Below the pieces are notes generated by a model. That model was not told the DNA's origin and made no database searches. It saw nothing but the letters and a program-made list of their open reading frames with translations. 64,000 nt of DNA from UBA3775 sp964584255. GTDB taxonomy: Bacteria; Bacillota; Clostridia; Lachnospirales; Lachnospiraceae. How positions within the stretch are numbered: the stretch's first letter is position 1; the number at the start of each line of letters is the position of its first letter. The stretch is taken from assembly GCA_964584255.1 (NCBI GenBank), contig CAZOZM010000001.1, positions 124,001 through 188,000 on the forward strand, written 5' to 3'. Below, piece by piece: positions 17,650 to 24,877 of this stretch. The translations under genes were made by a program, and so were the position numbers.

Positions 17650-17691
17650 ATGTATTCTGATTTCATTTATAGAAAAAGGAGGTTTCTATAA
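17650..17691 (+). CDS. Possible 13-codon leader peptide
   Basis: ATG at 17650 opens a short frame encoding MYSDFIYRKRRFL. Its stop TAA (17689-17691) directly abuts the ATG of the secreted-protein gene. A purine-rich GAGAGGA lies 2-3 bases upstream, closer than ideal. A ribosome on this frame would travel through the 5' arm and loop of the hairpin that covers the next start codon. Whether it is translated is inference. Confidence 0.4.
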   Translation: MYSDFIYRKRRFL

Positions 17692-17699
17692 ATGAAATC
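17659..17699 (+). promoter_or_regulatory. Hairpin with SD in the loop and start codon in the stem
   Basis: A perfect 17-bp inverted repeat, 17659-17675 with 17683-17699, encloses the 7-nt loop AAGGAGG, which is the SD itself. The ATG at 17692-17694 is inside the 3' arm. In the folded RNA the start codon is fully paired, so translation should need melting, by a leader ribosome, a factor or temperature. Confidence 0.8.
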
Positions 17700-18117
17700 G
17701 AAAATTTTAGCAGTAGCAGCCGCATGTATGATGCTTCTTAGCACCGCATATGCAGAACCAACGAATTGGAGTGTTAATTACATTCCGGGAGCACCATCAA
17801 GTATCAGTAATCAGGTTAGTACAGTCAGGGTGGATTTTACAGGTAAGTACTATTATGTTACCTGCACTTCTTCAAGTGTTGCAAGTGGAGTATATTCACC
17901 TTATGTCATGACTTCGGCAGAAAAGTCAAGTAATACTTTTTCATTTGCATACAAAGGTTCCTATACTTATCCACCTAATTACACAACTAAAATATTGTCA
18001 GATAATGTTTCATTTACTGCAAAGGGCAATAAAAGCATAAAAATCAGTGGCTATGTCAGTTGGTGTTATAGGCAGGCTAAAAAGCCTGCCTATAAAAAAA
18101 TAAGGAGGTTACTATGA
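17692..18117 (+). CDS. Small secreted protein of unknown function
   Basis: A 141-residue protein with a clear signal peptide (basic MKSK, hydrophobic ILAVAAACMMLL, cleavage likely after AYA or nearby at residue 22). The mature part is rich in Ser, Thr, Tyr and Asn, without recognisable catalytic motifs, and looks beta-rich. The last 16 residues (YRQAKKPAYKKIRRLL) are encoded by a perfect hairpin and its A-rich flank, so the ancestral C-terminus may have been shorter. It leads a cassette with a lipoprotein and a broken ABC transporter, an arrangement seen for small exported peptides and bacteriocin-like proteins (inference). Expression is probably limited by the start-codon hairpin. Confidence 0.6.
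   Translation: MKSKILAVAAACMMLLSTAYAEPTNWSVNYIPGAPSSISNQVSTVRVDFTGKYYYVTCTSSSVASGVYSPYVMTSAEKSSNTFSFAYKGSYTYPPNYTTKILSDNVSFTAKGNKSIKISGYVSWCYRQAKKPAYKKIRRLL
18067..18094 (+). repeat. Perfect 12-bp hairpin inside the 3' end of the secreted-protein gene
   Basis: TATAGGCAGGCT at 18067-18078 pairs perfectly with AGCCTGCCTATA at 18083-18094 around an AAAA loop. It is followed by A, not T, so it is not a plus-strand terminator. It could stabilise or separate the upstream mRNA segment. Confidence 0.7.
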
Positions 18118-18950
18118 AAAAAAGTTTATTCTGTTATGTTCTGTTTGTGATGCTTCTTTTGACTGCATGTGGCTCAAAAGATAATTCGAGTGATGTAACA
18201 ATAGAAGAATTAAGTGATATAAGTGATTTTGACGGGTATTCATTAAATGATAAGGCTATGCTGATTTCTGAAGTTAAGAATATTTATCAAAGTAAAATAG
18301 ATGAAGTTATGCAATTTACTGCTCAAAACAGTAAGCTCCTTTTTAAAGATGATAGTGAATTTTGTGCTTTGAGAGATTTTGACAGGTTGTATTTATTTGA
18401 ACAGGATACTTCCGACAGAGAAACAACCGTAGGCGATGCGAAAGAGTATTTTCGAAAAGCCCTTGATTCATTAGGCTACGATTCTGAACAGTTTTTGACG
18501 GAGAACAATACTGTTATCGATTATGATGAAATAACGTATAATTTGGACTCTTTGAATGATTCTGACTTGATGAGTGAAAAGGGAGGTATTTGGGTACTCT
18601 CTACAAAAGAATGTGCTTTTAATTTATGGCCTAACGGTTTATATGCACTAAGCGATGGCTCAATTTGTGATTTTTTGGGAAATGAAACTGCATCAGAGGA
18701 TTTTTATGGAAATTTTGAGTTTGGTGAAACAGGGGTTGTAAAAGGCAGTCTTGAAGAATTATCAGATGAATCCTATCCGCTTATTGATAAAGAGGCAACA
18801 GTAGGTGAAATGTCTGAATATGCTATGGATTTTGTGAAAACCAAGGATCTTTTACCATATCCTGACGAAATAGAGATGGAAATATGTGATGTTCATGTAA
18901 TGACCTTGAACAAGATTGGTTATTTTTCTAATAATGCTTATCTTTGTTAA
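18114..18950 (+). CDS. Putative lipoprotein of the accessory cassette
   Basis: A 278-residue protein with a lipoprotein signal: hydrophobic core followed by the lipobox LTAC, lipidated Cys at about residue 19. The mature part is acidic and has no family I recognise. The start overlaps the previous stop (ATGA) with GGAGG upstream. The end is suspicious: the last codons (NKIGYFSNNAYLC) overlap the beginning of the permease frame, which itself lacks a normal N-terminus. A deletion may have removed the end of this gene and the start of the permease. It probably worked with the transporter or as an immunity or accessory protein (inference). Confidence 0.55.
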   Translation: MKKSLFCYVLFVMLLLTACGSKDNSSDVTIEELSDISDFDGYSLNDKAMLISEVKNIYQSKIDEVMQFTAQNSKLLFKDDSEFCALRDFDRLYLFEQDTSDRETTVGDAKEYFRKALDSLGYDSEQFLTENNTVIDYDEITYNLDSLNDSDLMSEKGGIWVLSTKECAFNLWPNGLYALSDGSICDFLGNETASEDFYGNFEFGETGVVKGSLEELSDESYPLIDKEATVGEMSEYAMDFVKTKDLLPYPDEIEMEICDVHVMTLNKIGYFSNNAYLC

Positions 18951-19691
18951 ATATATAGTTATTGACCCTTTGGCCGGCTGTAGCGAGGTTATGAATTCAA
19001 AATTGTCCTTTGCCGAACCGTTTATCGCATTGGGGAACTCGGAAATTGTAATGCTTTCAATCCCGGTTCTGTTTATAGTTCTTATGTCCGATTTTCCAAA
19101 GAATGGAAGAGATAATTTTTTTAATCAGGTTCGCACTAGCAGAGCAACCTGGATTTCTGCACAGATTCTTTTTGGTTTGATTGGCAGCATTATAAATGTT
19201 TGTTTTCTTTTTTTGTCATCCGTCATCATGTCTTTAAGATGGATTAGTTTTGATTTGGAGTTCAGTTATGCAATTACCAATTACCACTCCAGATTTCCTG
19301 AAAAAACCGATATTTCACAAGCACTTTTGCCTAATAACATCTATACGCATATGACAGCAGGCAAAACACTCATCATTACGATGATTACCATGATTCTCAG
19401 CTTATGGCTTTTATACATAATAGTACTTTTGGGCACGATAATAAACAAAAAAATGTTGGTTTGCTTATTGCTGTGGGTTTGGTAATTACAGGAATTGCTT
19501 CTATTGTAACTAAATCATCCCTTATGTGGATTTTCCCTATGGCACACACCATACCTTGGATACATTTTAAAGCATATCAGAGTGAAGAAATTTTTCCAAT
19601 GTGGGGTTCTTATCTGTACATTGCAATTTCCCTGATTGTATTGATTGCAGCGTGTTTCCTCTTAAAAAACAAGTATCAGAGCGGGAAATAA
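18916..19691 (+). pseudogene. ABC-2 type permease, frameshifted
   Basis: Two overlapping frames together encode one membrane protein of the ABC-2 permease kind found with peptide or bacteriocin transporters. The first (18916-19485) includes several membrane helices and the segment FAEPFIALGNSEIVML. The second continues as VGLLIAVGLVITGIASIV and ends with a final helix before KNKYQSGK at 19691. The break lies at the A7 run 19447-19453; one extra A would restore the frame. The N-terminus is short and has no SD. Either a pseudogene, a slippage site or a sequencing error, but the broken ATPase next door favours decay. Confidence 0.75.
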
Positions 19692-19737
19692 GCAGAGGAG
19701 TTTTTCTTAAATTAGTTAAAAAAAGCGGAGGAGATTT

Positions 19738-20380
19738 ATGGATAAAATAACTGTTGAAAACGTTGATTTAACGTTGGGCAAAAATCATATTTTAAAAGAT
19801 ATTACCGTTAATTTTGAGGAAGGTATGATACATGGTCTGATTGGAAGAAACGGCAGTGCCAAAACAATGCTAATGAAGAGTATTTGCGGGTTTGTAAAAC
19901 CTCAACGAGGAAAAATCCTTGTAAATGGAAAACAAATAGGCAGGGATGTTGATTATCCGGGCGATGTTGGTATAATAATTGAGACCCCCGGATTCCTTTC
20001 GTATTATTCAGGTTTTAAAAATCTCAAAATGCTGGCAGGTTTAAAAAATCTGATATCTGACAGGGAAATAAAAGAAACAATGGTAAGTGTAGGACTTGAT
20101 CCGGAATTAAAGAGAAGCGTAAGTAAGTAAGTATTCTCTGGGAATGAGACAAAGGCTCGGACTTGCTCAGGCCATAATGGAGAATCCGTCTCTGCTTATT
20201 CTTGATGAACCTTTTAACGGATTGGATAAAGACGGTGTCAAAGATATGCGTAAATATCTTTTATCATATAAGGAACAGGGAAAGACCATCATTATCGCAT
20301 CACATTCAGCTGAAGATATTGCCGTTTTATGTGATTCCGTTTATGAGATGGATAAGGGTGTTCTTGAAAAAATAAAGTAA
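19738..20380 (+). pseudogene. ABC transporter ATPase, frameshifted and with a damaged Walker A
   Basis: The reading frame 19738-20130 has the N-terminal half of an ABC ATPase. The frame resuming around 20134 has the signature region (SLGMRQRLG), Walker B (LLILDEPFNGLD) and the switch histidine (IIIASHS). They are split by an extra 4-bp unit: three GTAA repeats at 20119-20130 create TAA. Removing one unit restores VSKYSLGMRQ. Separately the Walker A reads GRNGSAKT, where the invariant glycine before Lys is replaced by Ala (codon GCC at 19858-19860), which should prevent ATP binding. The two lesions together argue for a dead gene. Confidence 0.88.
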
Positions 20381-20423
20381 ATCGCTTTACCTTATAATAT
20401 AAAAAAAACCGAAAAAAAGATGC

Positions 20424-20452
20424 TTGACAATACAACGTTTTAAATGTATATT
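20424..20452 (+). promoter_or_regulatory. Promoter for rplU-prp-rpmA
   Basis: TTGACA at 20424-20429 with TATATT at 20447-20452 (17-bp spacing; a TATTAT two bases later is an alternative). This independent promoter explains how rplU tolerates the terminator and cassette upstream. Confidence 0.75.
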
Positions 20453-20459
20453 ATATGAG

Positions 20460-20530
20460 TATGCCGCTTAGTGAGGTTCCAAAGTTCTGTTTACAATAGA
20501 CACCGTAACTAGCGAGTAATGATAATAGGA
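20460..20530 (+). promoter_or_regulatory. Probable ribosomal protein L21 leader
   Basis: The leader contains GCCGCTTAGTGAGGTTCC and later CACCGTAACTAGCGAG, sequence that resembles the conserved L21 leader RNA found before rplU in many Bacillota. It presumably binds L21 for autoregulation. Identification is from memory of the motif, not from a covariance search. Confidence 0.55.
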
Positions 20531-20540
20531 GGTACCCTTA

Positions 20541-20849
20541 ATGTACGCAATTATTGCAACTGGTGGTAAGCAGTACAAAGTATCCGAAGGCGATATCATT
20601 AGAGTGGAAAAACTTGGCTTAGGTGAAGGCGAGACAGTTGATTTTGATCAGGTTCTTGCAGTAAACAACGGAGAATTAGTTGTTGGAACACCTGTAGTTG
20701 CCGGAGCAAAGGTTTCTGCAAAGGTATTAGGCGAAGGCAAGGCTAAGAAAGTTATTGTTTACAGATACAAGAGAAAGAGCGGTTATCATAAGAAGAATGG
20801 TCATCGTCAGCAGTTCACAAAGGTTCAGATTGAAAGCATTTCAATGTAA
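20541..20849 (+). CDS. rplU: 50S ribosomal protein L21
   Basis: A 102-residue protein with the family start MYAIIATGGKQYKVSEGD and the basic C-terminal GYHKKNGHRQQFTKVQI. It binds 23S rRNA in the large subunit. Length is normal. SD AGGAGG precedes the ATG. First gene of the rplU-prp-rpmA operon, with its own promoter and a probable L21 leader. Confidence 0.98.
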   Translation: MYAIIATGGKQYKVSEGDIIRVEKLGLGEGETVDFDQVLAVNNGELVVGTPVVAGAKVSAKVLGEGKAKKVIVYRYKRKSGYHKKNGHRQQFTKVQIESISM

Positions 20850-20869
20850 TTCCTTTTGGAGAAATAGCG

Positions 20870-21187
20870 ATGATTACCATTAAAATATATGGCAAAAATG
20901 ATTGTTTCTGCGGATTTGAAATAAGCGGTCATGCAGGATATTCCGAACATGGAAAGGATATAGTATGCGCATCCGTTTCTGTTTTGGCAATCAATACCGT
21001 GAATTCAATAGAACAGTTTACTAATGACAGGTTTGAATTAAAAGAATCGCCTGATGGGAGCGGTTATCTGTATTTTTATATAAATAATCCATCCTATGAA
21101 AGTGAATTGCTTTTAAATTCATTTGTTATTGGTGTCAGTGCCATATATGAGAATTATGGTAAAAAGTATTTAAAGATTGTTTATTGA
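20870..21187 (+). CDS. prp: Ribosomal-processing cysteine protease Prp
   Basis: A 105-residue cysteine protease that removes the N-terminal extension of ribosomal protein L27. The catalytic His is in SGHAGYSEHGKDIVC and the catalytic Cys is in DIVCASVS, at about residues 22 and 34. It sits between rplU and rpmA, the usual place in Bacillota. The adjacent L27 has the matching N-terminal extension, so enzyme and substrate are encoded side by side. Confidence 0.95.
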   Translation: MITIKIYGKNDCFCGFEISGHAGYSEHGKDIVCASVSVLAINTVNSIEQFTNDRFELKESPDGSGYLYFYINNPSYESELLLNSFVIGVSAIYENYGKKYLKIVY

Positions 21188-21211
21188 CATTTTATAAGGA
21201 GGTAATTAGTC

Positions 21212-21496
21212 ATGATGAAGATGAACCTTCAGTTATTTGCCCATAAAAAGGGTGTTGGTTCTACAAAGAACGGACGTGATTCCGAGTCTAAGAGATTAGG
21301 CGCTAAGAGAGCCGATGGTCAGTTCGTTTTAGCAGGCAATATTCTTTACAGACAGCGTGGAACAAAGATTAATCCGGGCGTAAATGTTGGTATCGGTGGA
21401 GATGATACTCTTTTCGCTCTTAAGGATGGAGTTTTAAGATTCCAGACAAAGGCAAAAGGCAAGAAGTATGCCAATGTTTTTCCTGTAGAAGAATAA
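21212..21496 (+). CDS. rpmA: 50S ribosomal protein L27 with Prp-cleaved N-terminal extension
   Basis: A 94-residue protein. The first ten residues MMKMNLQLFA form the extension typical of Bacillota L27; cleavage is expected between LFA and HKKG. The mature N-terminus (HKKGVGSTKNGRDS) reaches the peptidyl-transferase centre, so processing is essential in species studied. AAGGAGG at 21197-21203 suits the ATG at 21212. Followed by a terminator. Confidence 0.98.
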   Translation: MMKMNLQLFAHKKGVGSTKNGRDSESKRLGAKRADGQFVLAGNILYRQRGTKINPGVNVGIGGDDTLFALKDGVLRFQTKAKGKKYANVFPVEE

Positions 21497-21510
21497 TTTA
21501 TAAACTTAGA

Positions 21511-21538
21511 GCCCTGATTTTTTAATCAGGGCTTTTTT
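21511..21538 (+). terminator. Intrinsic terminator after rpmA
   Basis: GCCCTGATT at 21511-21519 pairs with AATCAGGGC at 21524-21532, followed by six T. Confidence 0.93.
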
Positions 21539-21552
21539 ACTCTGTGGAGATT

Positions 21553-21590
21553 CATACACAATTATAATTTCATTGTAAGAATTGTGTGTG
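21553..21590 (+). repeat. Inverted repeat upstream of obgE
   Basis: CATACACAATT (21553-21563) and AATTGTGTGTG (21580-21590) are complementary with one G-U pair, 16 bases apart, ending 33 bases before the obgE start. It could be an operator or leader hairpin; no clear promoter was recognised. Confidence 0.45.
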
Positions 21591-21623
21591 ATTATATTTC
21601 AGAAAATTACCCGGAGGTAGTTA

Positions 21624-22919
21624 ATGTTTGCAGATATAGCTAATATATATATCAGGTCAGGTAAAGGCGGAGACGGACATGTAGGTTTTCGCAGAGAATT
21701 GTTTGTTGCTGCCGGCGGTCCAAACGGTGGTGACGGCGGCAAAGGCGGAGATTTGATTTTTGAAGTCGATGATGGTCTCAACACTTTGAATGAATACAGA
21801 TATCAAAGAAAATTTTGCGCAGAAAACGGCGAGCCAGGTGGTAATAACAACTGTTCCGGTCGTGATGGCGCAGATCTTATTCTTAAAGTTCCTGAGGGAA
21901 CAATTATAAAAGAAAGTTCAACAGGCAAAGTAATAGCAGATATGTCAGGTGATAACAGACGAGAGGTTGTCTTAAAAGGAGGACGTGGTGGCAAGGGTAA
22001 TCAGCATTATGCCACACCTACCATGCAGGTTCCTAAATTTGCTCAACCGGGACAAAAAGCAATGGAGCTTAATGTCACTTTGGAGCTCAAGGTTATTGCA
22101 GATGTTGGACTGGTGGGATTTCCTAATGTTGGAAAATCAACATTCCTTTCAAGGGTTACCAATGCAAAACCCAAGATTGCGAATTATCATTTCACAACAT
22201 TAAATCCTAATCTGGGAGTTGTAGATTTTAATGGAGACGGGTTTGTAATTGCTGATATTCCGGGGCTCATTGAAGGTGCTTCAGATGGAATAGGGCTTGG
22301 TCATGAGTTTCTGAAACATATTGAACGTACCAGGGTAATCTGCCATATAATTGATGGAGCGGGTGTAGAGGGACGAAATCCTTCCGAAGACGTGAAGAAA
22401 ATAAACAATGAACTTGCAAGCTATAATCCAGAGCTGTTAAAAAAACCTCAAATTATAGTTGCAAACAAAATGGATGTTCTTTCACCCGAAGAGCAGGAAA
22501 TTGCTTTAGAGCTTTTAAAAGAAGAACTTGCAGATGAAATTTCCGAAGGTATTGAAATTGTACCTATTTCAGCTGTATCCGGACATGGAATAAAGGAACT
22601 TCTTTACAAAATAGACGGACTTCTCAAACTCCAGCCTAAAGAAATGATTACATTTGAAAGAGAATATAATCCTATGAAATACATCGATGAGGATCTTCCT
22701 TTCACTGTAACCTACGATGAAGATAACAATATTTATTGGGTAGAAGGACCAAGAATTGAAAAAATGCTTGGATATACAAATCTTGATTCCGAAAAGGGAT
22801 TTGAGTTTTTTCAGAACTTCCTTAAAACAAGCGGTGTTCTTGAAGAACTTGAAAAGCTTGGAATTCAGGATGGCGACACCGTTCGAATGTATGGACATGC
22901 TTTTGATTACTACAAGTAA
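21624..22919 (+). CDS. obgE: GTPase ObgE/CgtA
   Basis: A 431-residue GTPase that assists late 50S ribosome assembly and links it to nutrient state. Order of domains: glycine-rich Obg fold (1-158), G domain (G1 GFPNVGKST, G3 DIPGLIEGA, G4 NKMD), and a C-terminal OCT domain (from about 350, GPRIEKMLGYTNL). The length fits Gram-positive Obg with OCT. SD GGAGG precedes the ATG. It starts a run with yhbY, nadD-yqeK and rsfS, all linked to ribosome function or NAD. Confidence 0.97.
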   Translation: MFADIANIYIRSGKGGDGHVGFRRELFVAAGGPNGGDGGKGGDLIFEVDDGLNTLNEYRYQRKFCAENGEPGGNNNCSGRDGADLILKVPEGTIIKESSTGKVIADMSGDNRREVVLKGGRGGKGNQHYATPTMQVPKFAQPGQKAMELNVTLELKVIADVGLVGFPNVGKSTFLSRVTNAKPKIANYHFTTLNPNLGVVDFNGDGFVIADIPGLIEGASDGIGLGHEFLKHIERTRVICHIIDGAGVEGRNPSEDVKKINNELASYNPELLKKPQIIVANKMDVLSPEEQEIALELLKEELADEISEGIEIVPISAVSGHGIKELLYKIDGLLKLQPKEMITFEREYNPMKYIDEDLPFTVTYDEDNNIYWVEGPRIEKMLGYTNLDSEKGFEFFQNFLKTSGVLEELEKLGIQDGDTVRMYGHAFDYYK

Positions 22920-22936
22920 TTTGGAAAGGATTGTAT

Positions 22937-23254
22937 ATGAATAGCAAACAAAGAGCATATTTAAAGGGGTTAGCCATGAATATAACGCCAAGTTTTCAGG
23001 TTGGCAAGGGCATGGTTACACCTCAGTTTACAAATGCCATAGATGAATCACTTGAAGCAAATGAACTCATCAAGCTTAATGTTTTGAACAACTGTCTCGA
23101 TGATCCAGCTTCTATTGCAGCGACACTTGCCGAAAGAACCAATTCAGAAGTTGTTCAGGTTATCGGTAAGAAGATCGTATTATACCGCAAATCATCAAAC
23201 AAGAATAAAATTGACATATCCGCAATAGGCAGGAAAACATCCGGGAGGAACTGA
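22937..23254 (+). CDS. yhbY: YhbY-type RNA-binding protein (CRM domain)
   Basis: A 105-residue CRM-domain protein associated with pre-50S particles. The family start SKQRAYLKGLAMNITPSFQVGK and the conserved GKKIVLYRKS near residue 80 are visible. ATG at 22937 is preferred over TTG at 22931 because GGAAAGGA lies right before the latter. The stop overlaps the ATG of the next gene by one base. Confidence 0.92.
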   Translation: MNSKQRAYLKGLAMNITPSFQVGKGMVTPQFTNAIDESLEANELIKLNVLNNCLDDPASIAATLAERTNSEVVQVIGKKIVLYRKSSNKNKIDISAIGRKTSGRN

Positions 23255-24459
23255 TGAAAAAAATTGCGATTCTCGGCGGTTCGTTCAATCCGTTTCATAA
23301 TGGTCATGCTGCGATGGTTAATGCTGTAAGAAAAGGATTATGTCCTGATGAAATTTGGCTTATGCCGGCAAAAAAACCTCCGCATAAACCATCGTACGGT
23401 TTCGTATCTGATAATGACCGTATCTGTATGTTGGAAGAGTTTTCACAGGATTATAATGATGTGCATGTATGTACAAAAGAGATTTCAATGCCGGGATTTA
23501 CATACACTTTTCAAACCATGAGTGAGTTATCTAAAGAGAACGGTAATACATCTTTCTATTTTATAATCGGTGGGGATTCAATAGAAAACTTTAAAAACTG
23601 GTATAAACCGGAGGTAATTGTTTCGTTCGCCGAGATTGTAATCTGTGCAAGAAATTCCAATGACAAATCAAGAATTACTGAAATTACCGGAGAACTAAAA
23701 AATATGATAGGCGGAACCTATCACATACTTGATTTCGAACCGGTTGACATTTCTTCAACGGATATCAGGAAGCGCGTAAAAGCAGGAAAAGATATAAGTG
23801 AAATGGTGCCGGTATCCGTATGTAACTATATAATAAAACACGGATTATATAGTGGTGAAGAAAAAGAGCTGTCATTTAATGAACTTAATTCAGAGATTCG
23901 TATGCGTTTGCCTGAGAAGCGCTATCTTCACACGCTTGGAGTTGTTGAAACAGCTGAAAAACTTGCCGTAAAATACAATGTTGATGTCTCAAAGGCCAAA
24001 ACCGCAGCCTTACTTCATGACTGTGCAAAACCTTTAAGCGGAGCCGAAATGAAAAATCTTTGTGATCAGAACGGATTGGAATACTCCGAGCATGAGATTA
24101 CGGATGAACAGACCACGCAATCGCTCCTGCATTCTAAAGCCGGAATGATAATCGCTCAGAACTGCTATTATATATCAGACCCGGATATTTTATCAGCCAT
24201 CTATCACCACACAGTGGGAAGGCCTAATATGTCTGAACTTGAAAAAATAATCTTTGTAGCAGATTACATTGAACCGGGACGTAAGCAAAGTACGAATCCT
24301 CCCCTTGACATCATAAGGGAGACGGCTTTTGATGATATAGACAGAGCAGTTTATCTTATATCAAAAAATACGATTGATTATTTGAGCAAATCTCAAAGAG
24401 TAATCGACAAAAAAACTGAAGAAACAATGAGGTTTTATAAAAGCAATGAATTATGTTGA
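23254..24459 (+). CDS. nadD: NadD-YqeK fusion: nicotinate-nucleotide adenylyltransferase plus HD hydrolase
   Basis: A 401-residue two-domain protein. Residues 1-200 are NadD, which makes deamido-NAD from nicotinate mononucleotide; GGSFNPFHNGH at 8-18 is the nucleotidyl-transferase motif and ISSTDIRKRV near 168 the family C-terminal motif. Residues 215-401 are a YqeK HD domain with LHTLGVVETA, LLHDCAKPL, H-x6-H positions and ADYIEPGR, expected to hydrolyse Ap4A symmetrically. The frame is continuous, so this is a true fusion and not a misread stop. The two genes are neighbours in many Bacillota. Overlaps yhbY by one base and rsfS by 14. Confidence 0.93.
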   Translation: MKKIAILGGSFNPFHNGHAAMVNAVRKGLCPDEIWLMPAKKPPHKPSYGFVSDNDRICMLEEFSQDYNDVHVCTKEISMPGFTYTFQTMSELSKENGNTSFYFIIGGDSIENFKNWYKPEVIVSFAEIVICARNSNDKSRITEITGELKNMIGGTYHILDFEPVDISSTDIRKRVKAGKDISEMVPVSVCNYIIKHGLYSGEEKELSFNELNSEIRMRLPEKRYLHTLGVVETAEKLAVKYNVDVSKAKTAALLHDCAKPLSGAEMKNLCDQNGLEYSEHEITDEQTTQSLLHSKAGMIIAQNCYYISDPDILSAIYHHTVGRPNMSELEKIIFVADYIEPGRKQSTNPPLDIIRETAFDDIDRAVYLISKNTIDYLSKSQRVIDKKTEETMRFYKSNELC

Positions 24460-24814
24460 TAATTTTGATTCGAATGATTTTCTTGCAAGACTTGTTACAG
24501 AGTTGAAAGGCGAGCTTGACAACAAAAAAGCAATTCGTCCTGTTATAATAGATGTAAAGTCTCTTACGTCAATTGCTGATTATATGCTTATTGCAGATGC
24601 AAAGAATGACAGTCAGCTTGATGCAATGAAAGATGCAGTTTACAAAAAATGTCTTTCATTTGATATTTTTCCAAGGTCAATTGAAGGCTCCAATAAAAAT
24701 GGCTGGATAGTAATGGATTACAATGAAATTACCATTCATCTGTTTTTATCTGAGCAGCGTAAATTCTATGACCTTGAAAGAATATGGGGAGATGGCAGAA
24801 TCTATACGGATTGA
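24446..24814 (+). CDS. rsfS: Ribosomal silencing factor RsfS
   Basis: A 122-residue Iojap-family protein that binds L14 and blocks subunit joining when nutrients fall. Family segments visible: TSIADYMLIADAKNDSQL and the C-terminal DYNEITIHLFLSEQRKFYDLERIWGD (cited here as HLFLSEQRKFYDLE). It overlaps the end of nadD-yqeK by 14 bases and is probably translated by coupling. Confidence 0.93.
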   Translation: MNYVDNFDSNDFLARLVTELKGELDNKKAIRPVIIDVKSLTSIADYMLIADAKNDSQLDAMKDAVYKKCLSFDIFPRSIEGSNKNGWIVMDYNEITIHLFLSEQRKFYDLERIWGDGRIYTD

Positions 24815-24877
24815 ACATAGTTTTTTCATACAATTCTGATAACATGTCTTAAGCGAATTTAAAACGGAGGTATGGCT

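Noticed and set aside
18067..18100. Intrinsic terminator after the secreted-protein gene
   Set aside because: The stem is followed by A residues on the coding strand, so no U tract would form; kept only as a hairpin.
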